From Clostridium_AF sediminicola (GTDB taxonomy: Bacteria; Bacillota; Clostridia; Clostridiales; Clostridiaceae): 64,000 bases of DNA. Below, in pieces: positions 52,573 to 62,404 of this stretch. The translations under genes were made by a program, and so were the position numbers. The stretch covers positions 1 to 64,000 of the forward strand of contig NZ_BAABMF010000013.1 of the NCBI RefSeq assembly GCF_050402865.1. Reading direction: 5' to 3'. The notes beneath the pieces were generated by a model, which was given only the letters and a program-made list of their open reading frames with translations, had not been told where the DNA came from and did not search any database. Positions within the stretch are counted from its first letter, which is position 1. Every line of letters begins with the position of its first letter.

Positions 52573-54669
52573 TTAAATTCCAATGATATTTTTAACTTTC
52601 TTAAAAGATAATCTATAAATAAAATATATAAATAAACTTACTAAAAGAATAATAACTAAATTAATACCAAGACCAATGCATTCACTTTCAGTTATATTAC
52701 TGCTATTACCGTACAATATCATAAGGTAGAATAGAAAAATTGAAACGCTACCTACTAAAGTTGGAATAAAAAATATTTTTTTTAGCTGTGTTTTTATACA
52801 TTTTGAGATGTAACTATTATTTGCACCTAGTTTTTTTAAATCATTGAAAAAGACTTTATTGTTAATGGCAATAGTTATACTTCTTGTATACAAAATTATA
52901 GCTACAGCAGCAAAGCAAACTATTGCAATATAAATAAATAACATAAGAAAAACAGCTGCATTTTTTATAATGTCTTGACGGTTTAAAACACCAAACGAAG
53001 GGTAATACTTCCAGTCTATAAATAGTTGATTATTATCTGAATTTAATTTAATATTTTTATCTTGATGATAGACCTCATCACTTTTAATGGCCAATTCTTT
53101 TTTATATTCATCATAATAAGGTGAAACAGCAACATCGTTGGAGCTTCTGTTTATGATTTCACCCTTTAATTTGTTTGCAAAAGCATAAGTTTTGTCTGGG
53201 TTTTTTACATTAAAAAGTACAAAATTCTCAAAGTTTTCTTTAGGTAGATGGATATTATATTCTTTGTAATCTTCATCTGATATAACATACTTTGTTGTAC
53301 CTTCCTTAACAAAGGGTTGAAAAAGTATTGTTCCTTTATTTTTCATTTCTTTTGAAGCATTTGTAATAGGGTGAGTTATTTTATTTAAATCATCATACTT
53401 CTCATAAATAGATTCTGCGCTTTCAAATCCCAAAATAGTTAGATATTCACCTGAGTTTAATTTAACATTTTGTGCAGAAACTTTATTGAAATCACTTTCA
53501 CTAAAAAATTCGCTATAACCAATCTTATCTATATACTGGTAAGATATTTTCCTGTTATCCATAAAGTGAACTTTAACTCCATTTACTATTAGTGAGATTG
53601 ATGGAACTTCATTATAAGAAATAATATTTACTTTATATTTGTTTGCCAAGGAGTATATTTCATCTTTTTTTATTTGATTTTCTGTCATTTTGTAATGAAA
53701 AGAATAATCAATTGGATTTTTATCTATAGAATAAAACAAACCTGATATTATTGAAGGAGCATAAAAGGAGGCGAATAATGCTCCGCTGATTAATAAGCAT
53801 ATTACACACATAGTTCTTACAGTTTGTTTTCCCATGAATTTCATCATACTTTTTGGAATAATATTTTTGTAATATTTTCTTTTATTTTTACCTTTTTTAT
53901 TATGAATAATGGCATAGGTAACAACCATATAAAAACCAACTACAGAAAGCAAAAAAGTGAAACTCCAAATTGGAGGCATTATATAATCAAAAATCTTTAT
54001 TACCAATTCAGGTACTCCATAACCTAGAAGTAATCCCATAATTATAAAAAAACTACCAACTATACCATACCAAGGTTTTATATCTTTTACTATCTCACAT
54101 TTTCTATGTTCATTTAAGGTATTCATAACATCACTATGGTTAATAAATTTCCACCCCATAATGAAAGTACACATGGTAACAAATAGAGAAAAAATAATTC
54201 CTAAAATAATACCAGTCCAGCCAATATGGTACACCATTTCTTTTGTATCTATTATAAAAATCTGGAATAATTTCCATATCCCAAAAGATACTGGAATGCT
54301 TAATATTAAACCAATAGTAGAACAAATAAATGTAATAAGTAAAAGTTCAGTAAAAAGGATATTTTTAATTTGAGATCTTTTTGCACCTAAAGCAAGAAGT
54401 ATTCCAGTTTCTCTATTTTTATATTTAAAAAAAAGTGATGATGCATATGTGGTAAAAAATCCACACCCAACTATTGCTATTGCAAATATTAAGTAGGCTT
54501 GTTTATTACTATCGCCATTTGAGGGCAATATATCTTGAACTGTTGGACTTAAAAACATTACAGCATAAGAAGTAATAAGAACAATGGATAGTATTATACA
54601 GAAAATTAGCAAATAATAATTTTTAATGTTTTTTGAACGAAGCTTTGAGTATATATTATTCATGGTCAT
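52573..54669 (-). CDS. FtsX-like ABC permease (antimicrobial-peptide exporter type)
   Basis: 698 residues, about ten membrane helices in a BceB-like arrangement: first helix (LLIFCIILSIVLITSYAVMF), three-helix groups, a large extracytoplasmic domain (about residues 310-540) and three final helices (AAVFLMLFIYIAIVCFAAVA). FKYKNRETGILLALGAKRSQ is the usual FtsX coupling loop. It overlaps the ATPase gene end by 14 bases. Transporters of this form next to a two-component system usually sense and resist peptide antibiotics. Confidence 0.88.
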   Translation of the reverse strand: MTMNNIYSKLRSKNIKNYYLLIFCIILSIVLITSYAVMFLSPTVQDILPSNGDSNKQAYLIFAIAIVGCGFFTTYASSLFFKYKNRETGILLALGAKRSQIKNILFTELLLITFICSTIGLILSIPVSFGIWKLFQIFIIDTKEMVYHIGWTGIILGIIFSLFVTMCTFIMGWKFINHSDVMNTLNEHRKCEIVKDIKPWYGIVGSFFIIMGLLLGYGVPELVIKIFDYIMPPIWSFTFLLSVVGFYMVVTYAIIHNKKGKNKRKYYKNIIPKSMMKFMGKQTVRTMCVICLLISGALFASFYAPSIISGLFYSIDKNPIDYSFHYKMTENQIKKDEIYSLANKYKVNIISYNEVPSISLIVNGVKVHFMDNRKISYQYIDKIGYSEFFSESDFNKVSAQNVKLNSGEYLTILGFESAESIYEKYDDLNKITHPITNASKEMKNKGTILFQPFVKEGTTKYVISDEDYKEYNIHLPKENFENFVLFNVKNPDKTYAFANKLKGEIINRSSNDVAVSPYYDEYKKELAIKSDEVYHQDKNIKLNSDNNQLFIDWKYYPSFGVLNRQDIIKNAAVFLMLFIYIAIVCFAAVAIILYTRSITIAINNKVFFNDLKKLGANNSYISKCIKTQLKKIFFIPTLVGSVSIFLFYLMILYGNSSNITESECIGLGINLVIILLVSLFIYFIYRLSFKKVKNIIGI

Positions 54670-55411
54670 TTATATCACCACCTAATTCTTTTAATGTTTT
54701 TAGTAACAAATCGAGGAATTCACTTCTATTGGTTTCTTTTTTTAGTTCCTTATATATTTTTCCATCTTTCATAACAATCACTCTATCGCAGAAACTTGCA
54801 GAAAAACTATCATGTGTCACCATAAGTATTGTAGCTGAAAGTTTATTTTTAGCTTGAATAAATGCATCTATTACAGTTTCGCTTGATTTACTGTCCAAAT
54901 TACCTGTTGGTTCATCAGCCAATATTAAAAAAGGATTGTTTATCAATGCTCTTGCCACGGAAGTTCTTTGCTTTTCGCCTCCTGAAACTTCAGTAGGATA
55001 TTTATTTTTTATATGAGAAATGCCAAAAATATCACATAATTTATTTGTAGCAGCTTCCATAGAAGTCACCTTTTTATCAGCAATAATTTGAGGGATACAT
55101 ATATTTTCAAATATTGTAAGTCCATCAAGAAGCATAAAATCTTGAAATACAAATCCTAGTTTTTTATTTCTAAGTCTAGCCAAGGAACTTTCATTCAAAT
55201 TTGAGATATTATTTTCATTTAGCAATATTTCCCCTTCATCAAAAGAAGTAAAACAGGAGATGCAATTTAACAATGTAGTTTTACCACTGCCTGATGAGCC
55301 CATAATTGCAACCAATTCACCTTTATGTACTTGAAAAGATAATCCTTTTAGAACATCATATTTAATATTATTCGTACTATAGGATTTATATAAATTTTTT
55401 ACTTTCAACAA
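54656..55411 (-). CDS. ABC transporter ATPase (BceA/MacB type)
   Basis: About 251 residues. Walker A GSSGSGKTT, Q-loop FQDFML, signature VSGGEKQRTSVARAL, Walker B FLILADEPTGNLDS and switch His in MVTHDSF are all intact. AAAGGTGG lies eight bases before a TTG at 55411, the likely start. Works with the overlapping permease. Confidence 0.92.
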   Translation of the reverse strand: MLKVKNLYKSYSTNNIKYDVLKGLSFQVHKGELVAIMGSSGSGKTTLLNCISCFTSFDEGEILLNENNISNLNESSLARLRNKKLGFVFQDFMLLDGLTIFENICIPQIIADKKVTSMEAATNKLCDIFGISHIKNKYPTEVSGGEKQRTSVARALINNPFLILADEPTGNLDSKSSETVIDAFIQAKNKLSATILMVTHDSFSASFCDRVIVMKDGKIYKELKKETNRSEFLDLLLKTLKELGGDINDHE

Positions 55412-55548
55412 AATGATAACCACCTTTCAGTTTTACTATTAAAATAATAACCTGAATCCTATATTAATATAATCACTCAGAATGTAATCTATGGTAGTGT
55501 TTTTGTAATATATGGTTTAACTTTATGAAAATATGATGTCAAGCCATA

Positions 55549-55557
55549 TGTTATAAT
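55549..55557 (+). promoter_or_regulatory. Extended -10 promoter of the LytTR/GHKL operon
   Basis: TGTTATAAT. ATATGGTTT (55510-55518) and AAGCCATAT (55541-55549) form an imperfect dyad over the promoter region, a possible regulator site between the divergent ABC and two-component genes. Confidence 0.5.
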
Positions 55558-55576
55558 GTGGAAGGAGGTGCTTAAA

Positions 55577-56287
55577 TTGATTAGTATTTGTATATGTGAT
55601 GATGAAAAAATGCAAAGGAAGGACCTTAAATCTATTATTAGTATGCAATTTCAGCTTAAAGGTATAGAATTTTCAGTTGTTGAGTATGAAAATGGGGAAG
55701 ATTTGCTATCAGTAATTCGGAAAGATAGAAATTCTTATGATATTATTTTTCTTGATATAGAAATGAATAAAATAAATGGAATTGAAACAGCAAGACAAGT
55801 TAGGCTTTTAAATGATACAGCAATTATTATTTTTATAACTGGTTTTTCTGATTATGTATTTGATGGTTATGAGGTAAAAGCATTTAATTACGTAATGAAA
55901 CCTTATAGACAAGAAAAGATTGTTGATGTTTTGTTTAAGGCTTTAAAACAAGTTTACAAGGAACAAAATGATTTTTTTATGGTTCAATCAAGCAGAAATG
56001 CATATAAAATCAATTATAATGATATCATTTATTTTGTAAGTGATAAAAGAAGGATAAAGGTTATAACAAGTGGAGAAAATATTTATGAATTCTATGAAAA
56101 GCTTGATGATATTGAAAAAAAATTGCCTCAGTTCTTTGTGAGAATACATCAACGATATTTGGTTAATTTAAATTTTGTATTATCTATTGAGAATAACTTT
56201 ATAGAGATTAAGGATGAAAAACTTCCTATTAGCAGAAGAAGATATCAAGATGTAATGATTTCTTTTGCTAAAACTATGCTTATGTAA
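55577..56287 (+). CDS. LytTR-family response regulator
   Basis: Receiver domain (about residues 1-120; CDDEKMQ, phospho-acceptor Asp in IIFLDIEMNKINGIE, Lys in VMKPYRQ) followed by a LytTR DNA-binding domain (FMVQSSRNAYKINYNDIIYF, FVRIHQRYLVNLNFV, LPISRRRYQDV). AAGGAGG eight bases before TTG 55577 makes that the start; there is no in-frame ATG at the right distance. Divergent from the ABC exporter it probably controls. Confidence 0.9.
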   Translation: MISICICDDEKMQRKDLKSIISMQFQLKGIEFSVVEYENGEDLLSVIRKDRNSYDIIFLDIEMNKINGIETARQVRLLNDTAIIIFITGFSDYVFDGYEVKAFNYVMKPYRQEKIVDVLFKALKQVYKEQNDFFMVQSSRNAYKINYNDIIYFVSDKRRIKVITSGENIYEFYEKLDDIEKKLPQFFVRIHQRYLVNLNFVLSIENNFIEIKDEKLPISRRRYQDVMISFAKTMLM

Positions 56288-56321
56288 AGATAGAATTTTG
56301 TCTACAGGGGGGGATACTAGT

Positions 56322-57572
56322 TTGGATTTGTTTAAGATTATTTACTTTTATGCTTTTGCAATTATAGGATATGCTTTATCAACAATAAGCTTTTATAAAG
56401 TAATAAACTGTTTTGTTGATGTAAAAGAGAAGAAGATATTTAAGGTAATTGCTTTTGTAGGATTGTCTTCAGTGGTAACTGTAATTATATATGTAGATGA
56501 CATGGTGAATGTGTCATATGCTCTTATTGGTTTCATAACTATTATGGTTATGTGCTATGTGGGTAGTATTATTAAGAAAATATCTGTTGTTATGGTTTTA
56601 TATCCTATTGTAGTTTCAATCAATTTCTTGTTTAAAAAAATTAATTTAATAGAGGCAAAGCAAAATTATATTTTATGGATTTTTCTATTAGCTATTTTCT
56701 GGTTATTTGTTTATAAAATTATGAAAAGGAAAATTCTATATGCCAAACAATATATTAATGATAAAACCTGGGTGCTAATAGATATAATATGCTTTGCTCC
56801 CTTTATTTCTATAATATTAACAATAGTTTGGACAAGACATAATGAGCAATATAAAGCTTATTTAATAGCAGTGGTGTGCATTATTTCTAATATTGGGGTT
56901 ATGTTTCTTATAAAGTATATAGTTGAAAGTGTTAGAATCAGACTAGTTAATCAAAATTATAAATTACAGTATGATTATTATAAATCGTTGGAAGAAAAGC
57001 AGGTTAAAATAAGGAAAATATATCATGATATGAATAACAATCTACAACTAGTAAAAACATTTATTAATAATAAAGATATTGAGGAAGCAAAATTATTTTT
57101 TGAAAAATTAATAAAAAAATCTACTTCTCATGGAAGCAAAACCTTTTGTAAGAATGGTATAGTTAATGCAGTTTTGAATAATAAATATGATTTAATGGTT
57201 CAAAATAAAATCAATACTAATATTAACATATCAATCGATAATATTAGTATTGATGATATGGATATATGCTCAATATTTGCTAATACACTTGATAACGCAA
57301 TAGAAGCTTCATTAAAAATAGAAGATATTTCAAAACGAAAAATCACTATAAAAGCTCGGACATCTAAAGGATATTTTAGCTATTCAATTTCTAATCAAAA
57401 GATCAATGATGTTTTAGTTGAAAAAGGATCTATTATATCAAGCAAACAAGCTAAAGAAACTCATGGATATGGACTACAAAATGTAAGAGATATTGTGAAC
57501 AAGTACAATGGTACCATTGATATAAATTATAATAGTGAAGAATTTTCATTAGTAATGATAATAAAGACATGA
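56322..57572 (+). CDS. GHKL-type sensor histidine kinase
   Basis: About 416 residues. Six membrane segments (about 1-220), then an AgrC-like cytoplasmic part: coiled coil, His region KIYHDMNNNLQLVKTF and ATPase motifs NTLDNAIEAS and GYGLQNVRDIVNKY. The preferred start is TTG 56322, eight bases after a run of seven Gs; a longer frame would overlap the regulator. Pairs with the LytTR regulator. Confidence 0.87.
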   Translation: MDLFKIIYFYAFAIIGYALSTISFYKVINCFVDVKEKKIFKVIAFVGLSSVVTVIIYVDDMVNVSYALIGFITIMVMCYVGSIIKKISVVMVLYPIVVSINFLFKKINLIEAKQNYILWIFLLAIFWLFVYKIMKRKILYAKQYINDKTWVLIDIICFAPFISIILTIVWTRHNEQYKAYLIAVVCIISNIGVMFLIKYIVESVRIRLVNQNYKLQYDYYKSLEEKQVKIRKIYHDMNNNLQLVKTFINNKDIEEAKLFFEKLIKKSTSHGSKTFCKNGIVNAVLNNKYDLMVQNKINTNINISIDNISIDDMDICSIFANTLDNAIEASLKIEDISKRKITIKARTSKGYFSYSISNQKINDVLVEKGSIISSKQAKETHGYGLQNVRDIVNKYNGTIDINYNSEEFSLVMIIKT

Positions 57573-57604
57573 TTGAAATGAAAAATAAAATGTAAAATAT
57601 ATAT

Positions 57605-57641
57605 TGCACATTGATTTTATTTAAATAAATGTGCAGTTTTT
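57605..57641 (+). terminator. Rho-independent terminator after the kinase
   Basis: TGCACATT / AATGTGCA stem, followed by GTTTTT. Confidence 0.7.
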
Positions 57642-57720
57642 ATATAAAAAATTAAATCAAAATACATAGTTTGTTTATCTAATAATTAGAAGGATTATCC
57701 AAAGCGAAAGGAGTAAAATA

Positions 57721-58191
57721 ATGGACAAAAAAGAATTTGCCCAGCGTATTGAGGCTATCAAAAAGCAATTATATAAAACGGCATATTTATATCTGGGCAA
57801 TGAGACAAGTGCCATGGAGGCTGTAGATGAAAGTATTTATAAAGCTTTTAAAGCATTAAAAAACCTTAGACAACCCCAATTTTTTAATACATGGATTACT
57901 CGTATTCTAATAAATGAATGTAAAAAAGAGCTAAAGCATCTTAAACGGATCAGTACAAAGGAACATCTACCCATTGAAAAACATGTGGAAGCAAGCTATG
58001 ATGATTTGCCACTAAAGGAAGCAATAGCAAAATTAAGTGAGGAGCTCAGATGTGTTGTGATTTTGCGTTATTTTTCCGGTTACACCCTTTCGCAAACAGC
58101 TAGGAGTCTTGATATTCCGCAGGGAACGGTGGTAACAAGGCAACGTCGTGCATTAAAGCTGCTCAAACTTGAATTATCGGAGGAGGAATGA
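57721..58191 (+). CDS. ECF-type RNA polymerase sigma factor
   Basis: 156 residues. Region 2 (about 10-75: YLYLGNETSAMEAVDESIYK, NTWITRILINECKKELK) and region 4 (about 100-152: LSEELRCVVILRYFSGYTLS, LDIPQGTVVTRQRRALK). AAAGGAG upstream. Followed after three bases by its presumed membrane anti-sigma factor. Confidence 0.92.
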   Translation: MDKKEFAQRIEAIKKQLYKTAYLYLGNETSAMEAVDESIYKAFKALKNLRQPQFFNTWITRILINECKKELKHLKRISTKEHLPIEKHVEASYDDLPLKEAIAKLSEELRCVVILRYFSGYTLSQTARSLDIPQGTVVTRQRRALKLLKLELSEEE

Positions 58192-58194
58192 AAA

Positions 58195-59586
58195 GTGAGT
58201 AGAAATGAAGAATACTTTACATTAATTAAGGAGCTCGATAAGACACCCCCACAGCTAGAATATACTATGCAGCGAGTTGAAGCAAAACTTAAAACAGAAC
58301 AACGTCGCCGTATTTTCACTTTATCTGGAACTAGTGTGGCTTCCTTTTTGATTGCTTTTATTTTGCTTGTCAATTGTTTTCCTACTTTTGCCTATGCCTG
58401 TGGTAGAATACCGCTAATAAAAGAACTTGCACAATTGGTAGCGTTTTCACCATCACTAAGTGCTGCAGTTGAAAATGAATATGTGCAGCCTATTGAGATA
58501 GAACTAACCCAAAATGGTATTACAGCAAGAATAGAATATGTAATTGTAGATCAAAAGGAGTTAGACATATTCTATTCGTTAGACTCGGACCAATATACTG
58601 CAATGGACGCAACTCCAGAAATTAGAGCTGCAGATGGTTCGGCACTTGAGGGATATTGCATTTCATCGGGTAACTGTGATACAACTAATGGAGAGTTAAA
58701 TCACATTACAGTGACTTTTGTTGAGGAGGATATGCCAGATAATATGGTTTTGACACTACAAGTAAATGATAATGGTACTTGGGAAGATACGGCAATAGTA
58801 GAGGATGAAATGCTGGAAGAGGATGAATATAAACAACCAGATTATATCAGTGAATTTACTTTTTCACTTGAATTTGACCCATACTATACCGCTCAGGGTG
58901 AAGAGTTAACCTTAAACCATAAGTTTAAAATTGATGGGCAGATACTCTCTTTGGAAACAGCAGAAATATATCCAACCCATATACGACTAAATTTTTTAGA
59001 TAACGAAGATAATTCTGCATGGTTAAAAAGTCTTGAATTTTATATTGAAAATGAGAAAGGACAGCGCTTTGACAAAATTGCTAATGGTATAACTGCAACA
59101 GGTTCTGTGGATTCACCTATGATGAGGTCACACCATTTGGAAAGTTCTTTTTTCTCCAAAAGCCAAAGCCTTACCTTGCACATTACTGGCGCTACTTGGT
59201 TGGATAAGGATATGGAAACAGTAAAACTAGACCTTACAAAGCTTAATGCAGAAAAACTTCCTAAAGGGGTGACTTTTGCAAATGCAGAACGTAAGGGAAA
59301 TGATTGGTTACTTACATTTGAAGCAAAAGAAGAAGCAGAAAATTCTTCATATCAAATTTGGAATCAAGAGTACTATGATGAGCAGGGAAATAAATACGAC
59401 TATAACAGATGGTCAACTCACAACGGTAGTTCATGGGATAAGAATAAGCAACAGTTTGTGGAGAAACCAGGTATATTTCAAGTGGAGATTACTTTGAAAA
59501 ATTACAGTTTTGATACGGTTTATATGTCACCATCTTATTCACGTAAGGTAGAATTTACAGATTCCATTGATATTGATGTAAAATAA
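58195..59586 (+). CDS. DUF4179-type membrane anti-sigma factor
   Basis: 463 residues. Short cytoplasmic N-terminus (about 1-40, DKTPPQLEYTMQRVEAKL), one membrane helix (VASFLIAFILLVNCFPTFAY), then a large extracytoplasmic DUF4179 domain (about 65-463). GTG start with GGAGGAATG in front; co-transcribed with the sigma gene. GC-richer codons (CGTCGCCGT, GCTCAGGGT) are somewhat more frequent than in neighbours, so lateral origin is possible. The signal is unknown. Confidence 0.85.
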   Translation: MSRNEEYFTLIKELDKTPPQLEYTMQRVEAKLKTEQRRRIFTLSGTSVASFLIAFILLVNCFPTFAYACGRIPLIKELAQLVAFSPSLSAAVENEYVQPIEIELTQNGITARIEYVIVDQKELDIFYSLDSDQYTAMDATPEIRAADGSALEGYCISSGNCDTTNGELNHITVTFVEEDMPDNMVLTLQVNDNGTWEDTAIVEDEMLEEDEYKQPDYISEFTFSLEFDPYYTAQGEELTLNHKFKIDGQILSLETAEIYPTHIRLNFLDNEDNSAWLKSLEFYIENEKGQRFDKIANGITATGSVDSPMMRSHHLESSFFSKSQSLTLHITGATWLDKDMETVKLDLTKLNAEKLPKGVTFANAERKGNDWLLTFEAKEEAENSSYQIWNQEYYDEQGNKYDYNRWSTHNGSSWDKNKQQFVEKPGIFQVEITLKNYSFDTVYMSPSYSRKVEFTDSIDIDVK

Positions 59587-59605
59587 ATTTTTACTATAAG
59601 GGTTA

Positions 59606-59630
59606 GGGGTGCTCAATTTTGAGCATACCC
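59606..59630 (+). terminator. Hairpin after the anti-sigma gene
   Basis: GGGGT-GCTCAA-TT-TTGAGC-AT-ACCC, with a small bulge and no good T-tract. Its core is the same CTCAA/TTGAG stem found in three other hairpins of the window. Confidence 0.45.
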
Positions 59631-59666
59631 AAGTATTATTTGATTGTTTTAATTATTCTTTTATAT

Positions 59667-59712
59667 AAAGACTATAAGTAGATTTGAAATCAAATTTATT
59701 TATAGTCTTTTC
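59667..59712. terminator. Bidirectional terminator between anti-sigma gene and uppP
   Basis: AAAGACTATAA / TTATAGTCTTT perfect 11-bp arms with an inner ATTTGA/TCAAAT stem; T-rich on both strands, between convergent genes. Confidence 0.75.
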
Positions 59713-59752
59713 TGTTTGAAAAATTCTTTTATTTCAATTGTGGTCTACATAT

Positions 59753-60610
59753 CTACACAGTTAGTTCTATAGCTTTAGTAAAGACTAATATTGCTAGCAA
59801 AAAACCAGCTAAAATTCTGTATATTGCAAATACCCTCATAGGTTTCTTTTTTAAATAGCTTACAAAACTATCTACCACTACAATTGACACTATAAATGCT
59901 ATAACAAAGCCTAATATTAATGAAATCCATAATGTGGATGTCATTATTGAGTAATCAAATTCAAATAATTCTTTTACTGAAGATCCAATCATGGCTGGAA
60001 TAGCCAGAAAAAATGAATATTCTGCTGCTATATGTGTTGATAATCCTGCAATCCATCCTCCCATTATTGTAGAAGCACTTCTTGACATCCCAGGCCATAC
60101 AGATAAACACTGTAACAATCCAATCTTCAAAGCTTGAGATATTGTTATTTTATCAATATCTTTTATAGGGTGCTCTTTTTTTCTAAAGAAAGTTTCTATA
60201 ATAAGTAATAAAAATCCTCCTATTATGAATCCTACAATTACAGCTTCGGGTCTAAATAAATCTTTGATTCTATCATAAAATAATACTCCTATAATACCAA
60301 TAGGAATAGATGATATGATAATATTAATTCCAAATTTAAAACCTGATTTTCCTTCTTTCCCTTTGGTAAATATATACTTAAAAAATTCTTTTATGCTATC
60401 TTTAATCTTTTTCCAATAAAGAACTACTATTGCAAGTATCGCACCTAGTTGAATTATAACTTCAAACATATTAGCAAATTCTCCGTGAAAGTTAATGGCG
60501 CTTCCGACTAATATCATATGCCCAGTAGAAGATACAGGAATGAATTCTGTAAGCCCTTCTAGAATACCTATAATAATAGCTTTTAATAAAAATATTATAT
60601 CTATACCCAT
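59753..60610 (-). CDS. uppP: Undecaprenyl-diphosphatase
   Basis: Inner-membrane phosphatase recycling the lipid carrier of cell-wall synthesis; also linked to bacitracin resistance. 285 residues, eight helices, with both signature motifs: EGLTEFIPVSSTGHMILV (about residues 19-36) and WPGMSRSASTIMGG (about residues 167-180). AAGGAGAG upstream. Confidence 0.94.
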   Translation of the reverse strand: MGIDIIFLLKAIIIGILEGLTEFIPVSSTGHMILVGSAINFHGEFANMFEVIIQLGAILAIVVLYWKKIKDSIKEFFKYIFTKGKEGKSGFKFGINIIISSIPIGIIGVLFYDRIKDLFRPEAVIVGFIIGGFLLLIIETFFRKKEHPIKDIDKITISQALKIGLLQCLSVWPGMSRSASTIMGGWIAGLSTHIAAEYSFFLAIPAMIGSSVKELFEFDYSIMTSTLWISLILGFVIAFIVSIVVVDSFVSYLKKKPMRVFAIYRILAGFLLAILVFTKAIELTV

Positions 60611-60885
60611 ACTATTCTCTCCTTGTATTATTGAATTATTAACTCTTTAAACTTATTATACTTTTCATTTCTCCTATACTCCATTTCATATAACTTACAA
60701 AATACATCTTTATCTTACATATTTGTAATGAAAAAATATCATTATTTATAAAGCTTAAAAATAAGTTATGGAAATATGCAGATTTTCAGAAGTTGTACTA
60801 AAACTGAAAAGTATAAGATAAGGCAGTATTTAAAATAGATACTAGTTTTAAGTATTTTGTGATAAACTAAATTATAATAATGTAT
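60611..60885. other. Intergenic stretch without genes
   Basis: No supported frame or RNA gene is seen. It holds the presumed uppP promoter on the minus strand and the upstream region of the Fe-S protein gene, whose leader contains copy B of the dispersed element. Confidence 0.5.
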
Positions 60886-60982
60886 AGACATACCACTTCA
60901 ACTATAAATCTATGCAGGTCCAAAACTCAATAAAGCCTGAGATTTTGGATTTGCATAGATTAAGTTTACGTAAGGTATGTCT
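60886..60982 (+). repeat. Dispersed structured element, copy B
   Basis: 97 nt, same plan as copy A. Outer stem AGACATACC/GGTATGTCT differs from copy A at two pairs, both compensated. Central hairpin AATCTATGCAGGTCC / GGATTTGCATAGATT has C-to-T changes that keep pairing only as G-U, as expected for RNA. It ends 41 nt before the next start codon. Confidence 0.85.
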
Positions 60983-61023
60983 TTAGTGACAGAATATAAT
61001 TGTAATAGAAATGGAGAGGTTGT

Positions 61024-62283
61024 ATGGCACACTTAACAGGAAGAACGGGTTATAAAGAATTAATAGAACGGTATAATAAATTTCCTCAAGGCGCACCGGA
61101 AGCAGAATCCTTGTATGAAATTTTAAAGGTCATGTTTACTAACGAAGAAGCATCTCTTGTATCTCTGTTGCCTATAAAACCATTTAGCGTTAAAAGTGCT
61201 GCCAAGATATGGGGAAAGTCAGAAAAAGAAACATTTGAAATTTTGAATGGCTTAGCAGAGAAGGCATTGCTTCTTGATATGAATGATACAAAAGAACAAA
61301 AGTATGTTGTACCGCCACCGATGATAGGATTCTTTGAATTTGCTTTAATGAGAACAGGTGGACATTTTGACCAAAAATTATTAAGTGAATTATTTCATCA
61401 ATATTTAGAGACGGAAGAAGATTTTATGAGGAAACTGTTGTCTTTAAAAACACCAATAGGTAGAGTTTTAGTAAATGAAAAAGCAGTGAAACAGGCTGAT
61501 GAAGTTTATGTATTAGATTATGAAAGAGCAACGAAGATAATAGAAAATGCTGAAAGTATTGGTGTTAGTAGATGTTATTGTAGACATAAGGCAGAACATT
61601 TGGGTGAAAACTGTGATGCACCGCAAGAGGTTTGTTTGTCCATAAACAATTTATCACACTCTCTATCTAAACATGGGTATGCAAAACTTATTACTAAGGA
61701 AAGGGCATTTGAGATACTTCAATTGTCATATGACCACAATCTTATTCAATTTGCTGAGAATGTCAAAGATGATGTGGGGTTTATTTGTAATTGTTGCACA
61801 TGTTGCTGTATGGCTCTAAAAGGTGCTAGGAAAATGGGTTTACCACAAACAATTAGTTCATCAAACTTTATCGCTACTATGAATGACAAATGTGTTAGTT
61901 GTAAACAATGTGTAGACGTTTGCCCAGTAGGGTGTTTTAAAACAGAAAAAATAGACAATAAAGAAAAGGTGATATTTGATCCAACACTATGTTTAGGATG
62001 TGGCGTATGTGAAAGAGTTTGTAAATTAAATGCTATTGAGATGGTTCAAAGAGAGAAAAGAATCTTTACACCGGTTAATACAGTGCATAAACTAGTTCTT
62101 GAAGCAATTGAGACAGATACCTTACATAACTTGATTTTTGACAATCAGGCAATGTATAGTCACAAATTTATGGCTGCATTTACAGGGGCATTTTTAAAGT
62201 TACCACCGGTGAAACAAATATTAGTAAGTGAAAAGTTTCAGTCAAAATATTTAATGAAATTAATCCAATCTGTTAAAGTTTGA
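61024..62283 (+). CDS. Cysteine-rich 4Fe-4S protein with winged-helix-like N-terminus
   Basis: 419-residue cytosolic iron-sulfur protein of unknown reaction. The N-terminal third (about 1-110, SAAKIWGKSEKETFEILNGL) looks like a winged helix. The middle has CYCRHKAEHLGENCDAPQEV and a dense cysteine cluster, CNCCTCCC (near residue 255). A two-cluster ferredoxin domain follows (CVSCKQCVDVCPVGC and CLGCGVCERVCKLNAIEM, about 296-345). Similar proteins occur in many anaerobes. GGAGAGG upstream. Solitary, with copy B of the structured element in its leader. Confidence 0.8.
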   Translation: MAHLTGRTGYKELIERYNKFPQGAPEAESLYEILKVMFTNEEASLVSLLPIKPFSVKSAAKIWGKSEKETFEILNGLAEKALLLDMNDTKEQKYVVPPPMIGFFEFALMRTGGHFDQKLLSELFHQYLETEEDFMRKLLSLKTPIGRVLVNEKAVKQADEVYVLDYERATKIIENAESIGVSRCYCRHKAEHLGENCDAPQEVCLSINNLSHSLSKHGYAKLITKERAFEILQLSYDHNLIQFAENVKDDVGFICNCCTCCCMALKGARKMGLPQTISSSNFIATMNDKCVSCKQCVDVCPVGCFKTEKIDNKEKVIFDPTLCLGCGVCERVCKLNAIEMVQREKRIFTPVNTVHKLVLEAIETDTLHNLIFDNQAMYSHKFMAAFTGAFLKLPPVKQILVSEKFQSKYLMKLIQSVKV

Positions 62284-62286
62284 TAA

Positions 62287-62324
62287 AATTCTGAGAACTC
62301 AATATTGAGTTCTCAGAATTTTTT
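62287..62324 (+). terminator. Rho-independent terminator after the Fe-S gene
   Basis: Perfect 34-nt palindrome (AATTCTGAGAACTCAAT and its complement) followed by TTTT. The core ACTCAATATTGAGT is related to the hairpins at 8236, 27951 and 59606. Confidence 0.85.
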
Positions 62325-62404
62325 GTTGAATAATTTAGAAAAGCCAAAATTGGATTCTCTAAATAAATGCAATTTTACCTACAGCTTTTTCTTTTAATTA
62401 GGCA

